DNA of 33,252 nucleotides from CAYWNA01 sp964459305 (GCA_964459305.1 CAYWNA010000141.1:1-33252), one strand, 5' to 3'; positions 7,574 to 16,103 are shown, counted from the first letter of the stretch. The notes: generated from the sequence alone by a model not told the origin. Program-made: numbers and translations.

Positions 7574-9286
7574 GTGATGCCCTCCGACCGATTGCAGCCA
7601 ACACAACCGAGCCGCGTACGCCAGTGGGGGTTGCATTTCTATCGCTGGGGCGTGTTTGTCTTGATCATCTGGATGATCCGACAGCAGCACGAGTGGCATC
7701 GGGCGCAACTGCTTGGTAGGGAGCAAGCCGTTATCACGGTCGAGCGCGTGAAGCGTTTTTTCCCAAAGGCCGCCCGGCTTGCTGAATGGAATCCGAAGCA
7801 CGGCGGTCAGACTGTGGACGACGCAGACGGACGGCCGCTGGGTTATGTCGTTCAGACGGCCCCTGCCAGCGATCGCATTGTCGGCTATTCGGGCCCCAAC
7901 AATACGCTGATTGCCTTTGACAAGAACGACAACATCCTGGGCATCGAGGTACTCAACAGCGGCGACACACCCGAACATCTCGACGCGGTTGTCAAAGACG
8001 AGATGTTCATGCAGTCGTTCACGGGTATATCCTGGCAGGAGGCCCGAAAGAGGCGCGCCGTCGACGGCGTTTCTGGTGCGACCCTCACCAGCCTGGCCAT
8101 TGCCGAAGGAATCGTCCATCGGCTGGGCGGAACGCCGCATTCGTATCGCTTCCCTCAATCGGTGAGCGTGGATGAAGTTAAACGCTTCCTTCCTGAAGCC
8201 AGTCGGCTTGCGCACTGCGAGGGTAGGCCGGGCGTTCTGGAAGTGACCGATGCAAAAGGACAGCGTTTGGGCGCAGCAGCGCGCACTTCGCCCACGACTG
8301 ACGAACTGATTGGCTTTCAAGGTCCCACCGATACCCTGATCGCGTTCGACAACCAGGAGCGCGTGATGGGAATTGCCATTCGGCGGAGCTACGAAACGTC
8401 GGAGTACGTGGATTGGGTGCGCGAGGAAGAGCATTTCATGACGCTTTTCAACGGCATGAGCCTTGACGAACTAGCATCGTTGGATTTGTTTCAAGCAGAA
8501 GTCGAAGGCGTTTCCGGGGCGACGATGACCAGCTTGACGATAGCCGAATCGCTCGTGACCACCGCCGAGCATCTGCGCGATGTCGAGTCCCCGCCGTCTC
8601 GTCCACGCATCGCCGTCGGCTCGCGGGACGTGGGGACGGCCTTGGTGATCGCTTTCGCGCTGGTGCTGGCCTTCACATCGCTGCGCAGCAGCAAGTCGAT
8701 ACGCATTGCATTTCAGGTAGTACTGATCGTCTACCTTGGGCTCTTGCACGGGGACATGGTATCTCAGACACTGGTGGTGGGTTGGGCACAGAGTGGAATA
8801 CCTTGGCGTTTTGCGCCGGGGTTGGTTCTGCTGGTCGCCGCCGCCTTGCTGGTGCCCCTTTTGACACGCAGGCAACTCTATTGTCACCACCTCTGCCCGC
8901 ATGGGGCCGCGCAGCAACTTTTGAGAAACACCTTGCCCTATCGAGTCAGGCTCCCCAGGTGGCTTGCCCGCTGCCTCCGCGCGTTACCTTCATTGCTGCT
9001 CGTTTGGGTGTTGGCGGTTGCCATGCTTCATCTACCTATCAACTTGGCGGCGATCGAACCGTTCGACGCGTACCTATTCCGCATCGCCGGTTTGGCGATT
9101 ATAGTTGTGGCCATTGCGGGCCTGATTGCTTCGCTCCTGGTACCCATGGCTTACTGCCGTTTTGGCTGTCCGACGGGGGCAATGCTGAACTACCTTCGCC
9201 TACGCGGGCGCCACGATCGTCTCACGTCGCGCGACTTGGCAGCGCTCGCCTTTGTGCTGATTGCGATCGCTCTGAGATACTTTTGA
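7574..9286 (+). CDS. NosR/NirI-like membrane flavoprotein with tandem FMN-binding domains
   Basis: This 570-residue inner-membrane protein combines a membrane anchor (about 22-36), two consecutive FMN-binding domains and a C-terminal block of about five helices. Each FMN domain ends in the covalent-flavin motif SGAT (167-170 and 314-317), where the threonine would carry FMN. The helical part has two cysteine motifs, CHHLCPHG (437-444) and CRFGCPTG (528-535), as in NosR/NirI/RnfG-related electron-transfer proteins. The C-terminal ferredoxin cluster motifs of full NosR are absent. The GTG at 7574 and the ATG at 7577 are both possible; neither has a clear ribosome site. The next gene starts 14 bases downstream, so the two are probably co-transcribed. 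A role in moving electrons across the membrane is inferred; no nos or nir genes are nearby. Confidence 0.83.
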   Translation: MMPSDRLQPTQPSRVRQWGLHFYRWGVFVLIIWMIRQQHEWHRAQLLGREQAVITVERVKRFFPKAARLAEWNPKHGGQTVDDADGRPLGYVVQTAPASDRIVGYSGPNNTLIAFDKNDNILGIEVLNSGDTPEHLDAVVKDEMFMQSFTGISWQEARKRRAVDGVSGATLTSLAIAEGIVHRLGGTPHSYRFPQSVSVDEVKRFLPEASRLAHCEGRPGVLEVTDAKGQRLGAAARTSPTTDELIGFQGPTDTLIAFDNQERVMGIAIRRSYETSEYVDWVREEEHFMTLFNGMSLDELASLDLFQAEVEGVSGATMTSLTIAESLVTTAEHLRDVESPPSRPRIAVGSRDVGTALVIAFALVLAFTSLRSSKSIRIAFQVVLIVYLGLLHGDMVSQTLVVGWAQSGIPWRFAPGLVLLVAAALLVPLLTRRQLYCHHLCPHGAAQQLLRNTLPYRVRLPRWLARCLRALPSLLLVWVLAVAMLHLPINLAAIEPFDAYLFRIAGLAIIVVAIAGLIASLLVPMAYCRFGCPTGAMLNYLRLRGRHDRLTSRDLAALAFVLIAIALRYF

Positions 9287-9300
9287 TTGGGAATTGGGGC

Positions 9301-10845
9301 ATGCGACCGTCAATAGTTTTCGCAATTCTGTCCATCAGCCTTGCCGGAATTGCTTGGGCCGATGGTGACGACACGCGAGGACGGTTACTTCCGCAAATTC
9401 GTACCTTCGCAGACAATCTGGTCGAACATGGCAGAGACGTTTACGGACCCAAGCACTCGCCCCTGTTCGTATCGCAACTGGATATCGACACAAACCGTAT
9501 CCCGCCTGCCGATACGCGACTGTACGGACGCGGACATCGCGGCGGTGCGGGGCCGACGACGAACAATCTGCAGTTTGACAGCGGCCTCGTGCGGTTGCTG
9601 GACGCCGTGTCGCAGATCACTGGCGACGCAAAGTACTCGAAAGCTGTCGACGACTACCTGTCCTACTATTTCGCTGAACTTCCCGATCCGGCGACGGGGT
9701 TCTTCCCGTGGGGTGACCACCGTGGATACGATCTGGTAAATGACCAGACGCTGAAGGGCTATCACGAATTCAAAGTCGTCTTTCCGCCGTGGGAACGCTA
9801 TTACCGAACCAATCCCAATGCCGTGACGCGTTTGATCGGGTCGCTTCCGCTGCACATTTACGACAAATCACGTTCGTGGGCGTTCAGTCGTCATCATCCG
9901 TCCGGCGGCGAGATTCCACACAGCATGAATTCGTCCGGAGGCGCCTGGATCGCGGCCTGGTGTTTCCTCCACGCGCAAACAGGTGATCCACGATACCTGG
10001 CGTGGGCGGAGACCATGGCCGACTACTTCTGGTCGATTCGCGACCCGCATACAAATCTGCTGGCGGCCCATCCCTCGGATCCAGCGTACCCGCGGGCGAT
10101 GCAAAACGAGACGGCGCGAAAACGAGCGTCTCGCACGGAATACATGGGGCAGTTGGCTTGGTTTGCGCCTAACTTATTGCGCTCGGCGGAACTCCTCGGT
10201 CCGGAGAAGGGACTCAAGCTGCGCAAACAAGCGTTGGCGTACGTCCGTGCCTTCACCAGTCGCATGGATGTCGGACCGGACGGTGGCTTCTACGCTACCT
10301 TTGATCTGAAGACGGGCAAGCCGTTGTTCCCAAAGATCACGGGCGGTTGGTCGTTCGTCTCGCAGCAGGACGAACGGTTTCCATGGGCGAATCGCGTGTT
10401 GGGCATCCGGGCGCCCATCGCGTTGGCCTATGCCTACAAGACAACCGGCGACTCGGATCTGAAAGACGTGTTTGACACGCTGGTGCCGCTATATGAGATA
10501 GAGCAATTCACGAAACCTGACTCGCCGCGCAAGGAGTTACCCGCCGGCTTGATCGCCCAGGCCATCACTAGTTTCCTGCACATGTATCAGGCCACGGGTG
10601 ACCGCCGCTACCTGACGCCCGCGGAGGGCCTCGGACGGTATGCCGCCAAGCACTATCTGGTCGACGGCTGGTGTGTTTGCGGCCCACCGCTTTTGGAGCG
10701 ATACAGCGACGATCGCGTGAACACATGGCGGCTGTACAGCAACCGCGGCGGCAGCGCTGAGCTGGCGGTTGCGCTACTCAGATTGCATCTGGCTGTTTCC
10801 GGAGAGGAGGATTTCATTGAAGACAACCCAATGTGCTACTTCTGA
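9301..10845 (+). CDS. Secreted helical-barrel protein, probable polysaccharide-active enzyme
   Basis: This protein of 514 residues starts with a clear signal peptide (1-20, ending AGIAWA). The remainder is helical with repeated patterns such as FDSGLVRLLDAVSQITGDAKY, WIAAWCFLHAQTGDPRYLAW and FLHMYQATGDRRYL. These recurring TGDxxY turns are typical of (alpha/alpha) toroid enzymes acting on polysaccharides, such as six-hairpin glycosidases and some pectate or uronate lyases. I could not assign a family or catalytic residues. The ATG at 9301 follows the NosR-like stop by 14 bases, and an open frame upstream in the same frame lies inside that gene. It likely acts in the periplasm or outside the cell. 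Confidence 0.75.
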   Translation: MRPSIVFAILSISLAGIAWADGDDTRGRLLPQIRTFADNLVEHGRDVYGPKHSPLFVSQLDIDTNRIPPADTRLYGRGHRGGAGPTTNNLQFDSGLVRLLDAVSQITGDAKYSKAVDDYLSYYFAELPDPATGFFPWGDHRGYDLVNDQTLKGYHEFKVVFPPWERYYRTNPNAVTRLIGSLPLHIYDKSRSWAFSRHHPSGGEIPHSMNSSGGAWIAAWCFLHAQTGDPRYLAWAETMADYFWSIRDPHTNLLAAHPSDPAYPRAMQNETARKRASRTEYMGQLAWFAPNLLRSAELLGPEKGLKLRKQALAYVRAFTSRMDVGPDGGFYATFDLKTGKPLFPKITGGWSFVSQQDERFPWANRVLGIRAPIALAYAYKTTGDSDLKDVFDTLVPLYEIEQFTKPDSPRKELPAGLIAQAITSFLHMYQATGDRRYLTPAEGLGRYAAKHYLVDGWCVCGPPLLERYSDDRVNTWRLYSNRGGSAELAVALLRLHLAVSGEEDFIEDNPMCYF

Positions 10846-10885
10846 ACCTATCTTCGCCACCACGCTCCGAGGCGGTGAAGAAACG

Positions 10886-10943
10886 GGCGAGCCGGAGGTG
10901 TCAGCCTCCGGTTCCGTCAGCGGGCTTACGCCCGCCGCTCGCC
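10886..10943. repeat. Y-shaped double-hairpin repeat between two plus-strand genes
   Basis: An outer stem GGCGAGC/GCTCGCC (10886-10892, 10937-10943) encloses two perfect hairpins: CCGGAGG/CCTCCGG (10892-10911) and GCGGGC-TTAC-GCCCGC (10920-10935). No T tract follows, so it is not a standard terminator. It looks like a small dispersed palindromic element that could alter expression of the downstream protease. Confidence 0.65.
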
Positions 10944-10975
10944 AGTGCACCCTCCTCGTTGGAAAGAGATTGGCG

Positions 10976-11962
10976 ATGCTCGCATGTCTAATGTGGCTCG
11001 TCGCGTACAACGTCGGCAACTGCGCCGAATCCGCATTGCCTGTACCGCAACTTTACGAGAAAGCGAAACGGGCATCCGTCGAGATACTCGTCGACGGGCA
11101 TCATGCTGGATCGGGCTGTTTTGTGGCCGCGGAAGGACTGGCTATCACGGCCGCTCATGTGATTGGACGTCCGGGCCGCAAGGTCGAAGTTCTGACGTCG
11201 GGTAGCAGCAGGCTGCAGGCCGACGTTGTGGCGGTGGACCTTGGGCACGATTTGGCTTTGCTGCGAGTCCCGACGCGCGATGGCGGATATCAAGCGTTGG
11301 AATTGGCCGGCGCTGTACCGCCGCCCGGCACGGACGTCTACCTTTGCAGTGCAGCGGCATTTCGGCACAGCATCCTTCAACGAGGCATGATCGCGCGTGA
11401 CGTCCTGACGTTCGAGTATCAAGGGCATTTCGTCCGGGTCGCGCAAATCGCCGCGATGGTGCAAGAAGGAACGTCGGGCGGGCCGTGGATCAATCGTCAA
11501 GGCGAACTGATGGGCGTCCAATCTGGTTCGATTACCAATAAATCCACTCCAGGCGGCGTCGCCAATGCGGGGCCGGTTCAGGCAGTGAAGAGCCTACTCG
11601 ATAGAAAGTCTAATGCGTCGACTTCGACGATCGGCGTGTTTGTCGATGAAGCCTGGGTCCTTCAGCCCGACCAACTGCGGCGTTTTCCTCCGGGTACGGA
11701 GGGGATGGCCATCCAAACGCTCCAAGCCGATGGTCCGGCGGCCCGATCAGGTATCAAAAAAGGCGAGGTTGTGACGGCAGTCGACAAGCATGCTGTGCGA
11801 CTGCGTGACGAATTCGTCAGGCTCATCCGGGCGAAATCGCCGGGCCAGACGATCGAGCTCACGGTCCTCGGCCCCGATGGCACGGGAACCCGCCAGGTGG
11901 TCGTGCCCATCGGCACGCTCGAAGTCGCATGGCCCGGGGCGCCGGCGAGTCGCGAGCAGTAA
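10976..11962 (+). CDS. Exported trypsin-like serine protease with PDZ domain (S1C/DegP-like)
   Basis: This 328-residue protein has a signal peptide at its N-terminus (about 1-18). The chymotrypsin-fold catalytic triad is complete: His61 in TAAHVIG, Asp92 in LGHDLALL and Ser167 in EGTSGGPW. A single PDZ domain covers about 240-320, with PAARSGIKKGEVVTAVDKHAV. Family members degrade or refold damaged envelope proteins. I chose the ATG at 10976 because GGAAAGAG lies just upstream and the signal peptide begins there; the frame is open further upstream but runs through the repeat at 10886-10943 and into the previous gene. It is 130 bases after the helical-barrel gene and may share its transcript. 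It converges with the glutathione peroxidase gene. Confidence 0.9.
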   Translation: MLACLMWLVAYNVGNCAESALPVPQLYEKAKRASVEILVDGHHAGSGCFVAAEGLAITAAHVIGRPGRKVEVLTSGSSRLQADVVAVDLGHDLALLRVPTRDGGYQALELAGAVPPPGTDVYLCSAAAFRHSILQRGMIARDVLTFEYQGHFVRVAQIAAMVQEGTSGGPWINRQGELMGVQSGSITNKSTPGGVANAGPVQAVKSLLDRKSNASTSTIGVFVDEAWVLQPDQLRRFPPGTEGMAIQTLQADGPAARSGIKKGEVVTAVDKHAVRLRDEFVRLIRAKSPGQTIELTVLGPDGTGTRQVVVPIGTLEVAWPGAPASREQ

Positions 11963-11991
11963 TGGTGAGCGATCGAGTTACTTGACGGTGA

Positions 11992-12106
11992 CCGGGAATT
12001 CGACACGCTTGAATCCACGGTTTTCGGGAGGGCGAGGGCTCCTGCCGAGCCGCGCGTCGGTGCCAAGAATCCGGCTTAGCAGGAGCTTCGCCCTCCCAAT
12101 TCCCGG
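11992..12106. repeat. Large palindrome at a convergent gene junction
   Basis: The outer arms CCGGGAATT (11992-12000) and AATTCCCGG (12098-12106) are perfect. Inner arms of about 25 bases, GGGAGGGCGAGGGCTCCTG (from 12026) and its near-complement (12073-12097), pair with a few mismatches. It sits between the ends of the protease (plus) and peroxidase (minus) genes and could stop transcription from both sides, although it has no long T tract. Confidence 0.75.
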
Positions 12107-12116
12107 ACACCCTCAG

Positions 12117-12674
12117 TTACTTGGCAAGTTCGTCTTCGATGGCCTGAATTAAGGTCGCATCGTTGGGCTTGGTCCGTGGTTCGCAACGGGCCACTACGCT
12201 GCCATCTCGGCCGATGAGGAACTTCTCGAAATTCCAGCTGACTTTGCCGGGCCCTTTGGGTGTGGTCGTCAACGTGGTCAGATGCTTGTATAGATCGCAT
12301 GCACCCGGACCGTTGACTTCCGTCTTCTCAAACAGGTCGAACGTAACGCCATACTTCGCGGTGCAAAACTCGCGAATCTCCTCCGATGTGCCCGGCTCTT
12401 GCTGGCGGAACTGATTGCAGGGCACACCCACGACGCACAGTCCTTTTCCGCGGTACTTCTTGTGCAACGCCTGCAGACCTTCGTAGTGAGGCGTCAGGCC
12501 ACACTTGCTGGCCACGTTCACCACGAGCAGTACCTTGCCTTTGTACTCCTTCGCCAAATCGATCTCTTTGCCAGCCAACGTTTTCATCTTGAAGTTGATA
12601 TCCGAGGCCACAACCGTTCGAGCGGTCGTTGCGGCCAGTGCGCCGACTAACATCAGGGCCATTAGCTTGTACAT
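12117..12674 (-). CDS. Glutathione peroxidase, exported, cysteine type
   Basis: This thiol peroxidase of 185 residues would reduce hydrogen peroxide or lipid peroxides. The catalytic set is present: Cys58 in VASKCGLT, Gln92 in NQFRQQEPG and Trp147-Asn148 in SWNFEKFL. The active residue is cysteine rather than selenocysteine, as in most bacterial members, which often use thioredoxin instead of glutathione. An N-terminal signal sequence (1 to about 24, ending TVVASD) suggests export to the periplasm. The ATG at 12674 has GGAGGG 5 bases upstream. It is a single gene, convergent with the protease and downstream of flhB in the same direction after about 145 bases. Confidence 0.94.
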   Translation of the reverse strand: MYKLMALMLVGALAATTARTVVASDINFKMKTLAGKEIDLAKEYKGKVLLVVNVASKCGLTPHYEGLQALHKKYRGKGLCVVGVPCNQFRQQEPGTSEEIREFCTAKYGVTFDLFEKTEVNGPGACDLYKHLTTLTTTPKGPGKVSWNFEKFLIGRDGSVVARCEPRTKPNDATLIQAIEDELAK

Positions 12675-12820
12675 CGAGACCCTCCAGTTCGCTAATCTCT
12701 GCCTACAAATAAGCGTACGCTGATGCATTTATAGAGTCGCGGCAGTCCGACGAGAAGTGGAGGGAAGGAAGATTTTCGCCTTGGAGTTGTGGATAGCGAA
12801 GTGCGAATAGGCGGTAATCT

Positions 12821-13870
12821 TCAGGCCGCGCTAACGCCCCGAATCAACTCCGCCACGGGCTTGTAGAGTTCGGGTGGAATGGCTTGCCGGACCGGCGTCT
12901 GTTGGTACAGCGAGCGGGCCAGTCCGGGTTTGTTCTCGATGGAAATGCCGTGCTCCCGAGCAATGTCTCGGATTTTCACAGCCGTCTCGCCAGAGCCCTT
13001 TGCCAGAACGCGCGGTGCAGCCATCGTCTCCGAATCGAACTCAATTACGACGGCCAGCGCTGTTCCATGCGCGATCACAAGACTGGCCTGTGGGATGACG
13101 TCCTGGAGGTGGCGCAAGGTCAATTGCCGGTGCAGTGTCTTGCGCCGGTTTGTCACCAATGGGTCGCTTTGCTGGTTCTTCAGTTCTTCGCGAAGCTCCG
13201 CGGTGGTCATTCGTAAATCCTGTTCGTGCCGCCATCGTTGATACCCGTAGTCGGCCAGTCCCAGCACCACCAGCGCCGCGGCCATCTTCAGGCATGTCCA
13301 TAGGGTGACTTCGGCCACGGTGGCGGCGATTCCGGACGCGTCCAACGAGCCGATGGCCAACAGACGCTCTCGCTCGCCCCAAAGACTCCAAACGCCCATA
13401 CCCACGATCACGGCCATCTTCATCATCCCGAATGCCAGGCGAATCAGGTTGCCTGACGAGAACAGCCGCTGAATGCCTCGCACTGGACTGATTCTGCCGA
13501 TGTCGGGCCCCAATCTCTTGGGCAGAAAAAGAAAACCGATCTGCCCCATGTGACCAGCGACGGCCAAGGCCGCGACCAAGCCAAACACGGGCAATACAAC
13601 CTGCGCAAGGTTCCACATCGTTTCGTGCCAGCACCCGACGGCAGAATCGGCGTCCGCCGCCATCCCGCTCCTCCCGCCAAGTTGTTGTCGGGCAAAATCG
13701 GTGAAGAACTCCACCACACTGCCGCCCAGCAGCAGCAACGCCATCGATCCTCCGAACAACACGATGGCGGCAGCCAAGTCGTAGCTCTTTGCCACGTGGC
13801 CGTCCTGACGGGCCAATTGACGCCGCTGCGGGGTCGCGGGATGGATCTTGTCGACGGCAAATTCGGACAT
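12821..13870 (-). CDS. flhB: Flagellar export protein FlhB, NPTH motif absent
   Basis: FlhB is the export-gate subunit that switches substrate class from rod/hook to filament. The 349-residue protein has the normal plan: an N-terminal segment (TPQRRQLARQDGHVAKS, 13-29), four membrane helices to about 210, and a cytoplasmic domain with YQRWRHEQDLRMT and MAAPRVLAKG. The NPTH self-cleavage motif should lie between VI and AV near residue 268. Here it reads HGTA (268-271, codons at 13058-13069), so both the asparagine and the proline needed for cleavage are missing. It is last in fliNOPQR-flhB, 94 bases after fliR; that gap contains short repeated GTTCAGGTTTC-like units and no clear ribosome site. 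Confidence 0.92.
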   Translation of the reverse strand: MSEFAVDKIHPATPQRRQLARQDGHVAKSYDLAAAIVLFGGSMALLLLGGSVVEFFTDFARQQLGGRSGMAADADSAVGCWHETMWNLAQVVLPVFGLVAALAVAGHMGQIGFLFLPKRLGPDIGRISPVRGIQRLFSSGNLIRLAFGMMKMAVIVGMGVWSLWGERERLLAIGSLDASGIAATVAEVTLWTCLKMAAALVVLGLADYGYQRWRHEQDLRMTTAELREELKNQQSDPLVTNRRKTLHRQLTLRHLQDVIPQASLVIAHGTALAVVIEFDSETMAAPRVLAKGSGETAVKIRDIAREHGISIENKPGLARSLYQQTPVRQAIPPELYKPVAELIRGVSAA

Positions 13871-13964
13871 GTTGGGTTGAGGGTTGAGAGTTCAGGTTTC
13901 GGAGTTCAGGTTTCAGGGTTCGAGATGCGGGATACGGGCATCACCGTTTTCGAACTTGCGTCAT

Positions 13965-14756
13965 TCACCTATTGGCAGCGAGCGTCGACACGGCTGCTCC
14001 CACAGTCTCAATCGCCACTTCGGCGTGCTCGTTGAACAACCATGCCGCTCCGCCAAGCGATAAGGACAGGACGGCTATGGCAATCATCGTATTGAGACTG
14101 AGGCCGAGCATGATCGAGTTTAGTTGCGGCACCGCTCGGCTGACAAAACCCACGATCAGAGTTGCCAATAGCAACGCCACCACGACCGGCGCAGACACTC
14201 GAATCGCCAGCAAGAAGCTTTGTGCGGCGACTTCGTTCAAGGTTTCCAGCATACCCGCTGAGAAACCGGCGTTGCCCGGCCCGATCCAGTGGAACGTGTC
14301 CAACAGGGCCGCGAGCACCTGGCGGTGGCCTCCCACAAGCAGGAAGACGGCTGTCGCCGTTAGGTCGAAGAACTTGCCGAACAGTGGCGTCGTGGTTCCC
14401 AGGTCCGGGTCGATCACATCGGCCAGAGCGATGCCACTCATTTGCCCGATGACCCGGCCGGCAATCTGCAGACCGGTGACGACGATCAACAGCGCAAGCC
14501 CAAACAGCAGCCCCAACACCGCTTCGCGAGCGAGCGTTATCAACAAGGACAGGGTATGGTTCGTCTGCGGAACGACGGTATTCCAGAATACCGGTGCTAT
14601 CATCACAGCGACGGCCGCAGCCAGCAGAAAGCGGACGTACTTGGGCGCCCCACGAGCACCGAACACGGGCGCAGCGACGACCAGACCTCCGACCCGCGCG
14701 AACACGAAAAGGAAGACCAGGAGCTGATCGCGATACAGTTCGGCCAACGCCGACAT
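13965..14756 (-). CDS. fliR: Flagellar export gate protein FliR
   Basis: FliR forms the export channel of the flagellar type III secretion system together with FliP and FliQ. The 263-residue length, an N-terminal FVFARVGGLVVAAPVFGARG segment, about six hydrophobic helices and the conserved middle region with GRVIGQMSGIALADVIDPDLG fit the family. The ATG at 14756 follows the fliQ stop by one base (TGAGATG), so the two genes are translationally coupled. Confidence 0.95.
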   Translation of the reverse strand: MSALAELYRDQLLVFLFVFARVGGLVVAAPVFGARGAPKYVRFLLAAAVAVMIAPVFWNTVVPQTNHTLSLLITLAREAVLGLLFGLALLIVVTGLQIAGRVIGQMSGIALADVIDPDLGTTTPLFGKFFDLTATAVFLLVGGHRQVLAALLDTFHWIGPGNAGFSAGMLETLNEVAAQSFLLAIRVSAPVVVALLLATLIVGFVSRAVPQLNSIMLGLSLNTMIAIAVLSLSLGGAAWLFNEHAEVAIETVGAAVSTLAANR

Positions 14757-14757
14757 C

Positions 14758-15033
14758 TCATCCGCCCATCATGGTAAGCGGGATGTTGGTGATAACGGCC
14801 TCCGAGTACTCAACCATGCGCTGGATGAGCCACGGGAGGCACAGGCTCGCCGCAACGATCATTGCCACGATCTTCGGCACGAAAGCGATCGTCTGATCTT
14901 GAACTTGCGTGAGTGCCTGCAACAGCCCGACCACCAACGCCACGACAACGCCGACCAGAAGAATCGGAGCCCCGATGATCAAGGCCGTCATCATGGCCTC
15001 GCGGCCAAGATCGACTGCGTTTTGTGGGTCCAT
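14758..15033 (-). CDS. fliQ: Flagellar export gate protein FliQ
   Basis: FliQ is the small two-helix subunit of the export gate. The 91-residue product begins MDPQNAVDLGREAM and has two hydrophobic helices (about 16-42 and 52-75) around the conserved LLQALTQVQDQTIAFVPKI loop. Length matches the family (about 89). The ATG at 15033 has AGGAAGGA (15039-15046) about 5 bases upstream. The same frame is open much further upstream, but that part has no coding character. A palindrome at 15062-15145 separates it from fliP. Confidence 0.95.
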   Translation of the reverse strand: MDPQNAVDLGREAMMTALIIGAPILLVGVVVALVVGLLQALTQVQDQTIAFVPKIVAMIVAASLCLPWLIQRMVEYSEAVITNIPLTMMGG

Positions 15034-15061
15034 CTTTGTCCTTCCTGCAATGCGGCGTTCT

Positions 15062-15145
15062 TCGTCTAACCGCGACCCGCCAGGGGAGCGAGTGGGAAAT
15101 CGCCGTCGCTCGGACGTGCTTCCCTGGCGGGTCGCGGTTAAACGA
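15062..15145. repeat. Palindromic repeat between fliP and fliQ
   Basis: Arms of 25 bases, TCGTCTAACCGCGACCCGCC onward (15062-15086) and its complement (15121-15145), pair with two mismatches. The first 12 bases resemble the ends of the composite palindrome at 4232-4509. Inside an operon it would fold in the mRNA and could partly stop transcription or stabilise one side. Confidence 0.8.
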
Positions 15146-15164
15146 GGGAGAAACGGGCATGCAG

Positions 15165-16103
15165 CTACGTGTACGGTGCGAAACTCTCCAGTAACGTGCC
15201 TACGACCAGAGTCCAACCGTCGACCAATACGAACAGCATTAGTTTGAGTGGCAAGGAGACCATCATTGGCGGCAGCATCAACATGCCCATCGAGATGGTT
15301 ACGCTGGAGACGACAAGATCCAGAATCAGGAACGGAAGATAGACCTGAAATCCAATCAAGAACGCAACCTTGAGTTCGCTGAGCATGAACGCGGGAAGTA
15401 GTGCCTGAAGCGGTACATCTTCGTAGTTTTCCGGTCTGGGCGTGTCCTTGGGCAGATGCTCGATAAACAGCAACACATCGTCGCCGTTTTCGTAGATTTT
15501 TATCTGACGGATCATGAACCGCCGCACCGGCTTGATGCCCAACTCCCACGCTTCGTCCAGACTTATTTCCACGCCGGGGTCGGTATAGGGCACAATGGCT
15601 TCGTCGTATACGTCTTTCCACACCGGGGTCATGATCAGCAACGACATGAACAGCGCGATCGACGCGATCACCTGGTTGGACGGCAACTGCTGTATACCCA
15701 GCGCCTGACGCAGCAGGCCAAGCACCACGGCAATGCGCACAAAACTGGTTGTCATCAACAGAATGGCAGGAGCGAGACTGACGACCGTGACCGTCAAGAC
15801 AACCTGCAGGGTCGAACCGAAATGCTCCGGGCTGGTCCACGACTGAGGGCCAGCAGCGATCGCGTCGCTGATTGCCTGTGGACCGAGATCGCTGAGTGTT
15901 GTTTCTTGAGCGGCTGCACCGGAGGCCAGGCAGCAGAATGCCAGGATGACACCCGCCACCACGGCAAATTCACACGAATGACCAAAAACCAAATCCCAAT
16001 GACCTAGTAATGAGTTCCGAAGCACGCCGGACGAACGGGGATCGACGGATTCTCGCGTATCCGTCGCGAACCGAAATGTCCTTGGGCATTGGTGCTTGGT
16101 CAT
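15165..16103 (-). CDS. fliP: Flagellar export gate protein FliP, with unusual N-terminal extension
   Basis: FliP is a core channel subunit of the flagellar export gate. From about residue 66 onward the 312-residue frame is a normal FliP, with LLMTTSFVRIAVVLGLLRQA, PSNQVIASIALFMSLLIMTP, the periplasmic loop and the C-terminal LIGFQVYLPFLILDLVVSS and GMLMLPPMMVSLPLKLMLF. The family is usually near 250 residues. The extra ~45 residues at the start come from a repeat-like stretch at 15976-16112. The ATG at 16103 overlaps the fliO stop (ATGA) but lacks a ribosome site; a GTG at 15962, just before a hydrophobic signal segment ending SGAAAQ, is the alternative. Confidence 0.93.
   Translation of the reverse strand: MTKHQCPRTFRFATDTRESVDPRSSGVLRNSLLGHWDLVFGHSCEFAVVAGVILAFCCLASGAAAQETTLSDLGPQAISDAIAAGPQSWTSPEHFGSTLQVVLTVTVVSLAPAILLMTTSFVRIAVVLGLLRQALGIQQLPSNQVIASIALFMSLLIMTPVWKDVYDEAIVPYTDPGVEISLDEAWELGIKPVRRFMIRQIKIYENGDDVLLFIEHLPKDTPRPENYEDVPLQALLPAFMLSELKVAFLIGFQVYLPFLILDLVVSSVTISMGMLMLPPMMVSLPLKLMLFVLVDGWTLVVGTLLESFAPYT

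Noticed and set aside
13871..13925. Short repeated units (GTTCAGGTTTC-like) before flhB, as a possible CRISPR or tandem array
   Set aside because: Units are only ~10 bases, irregular and few; no spacers of constant length.
15034..15840. Upstream part of the open frame that contains fliQ
   Set aside because: Only the last 91 codons resemble FliQ; the rest overlaps fliP in another frame and the palindrome, and a good ribosome site precedes the internal ATG.
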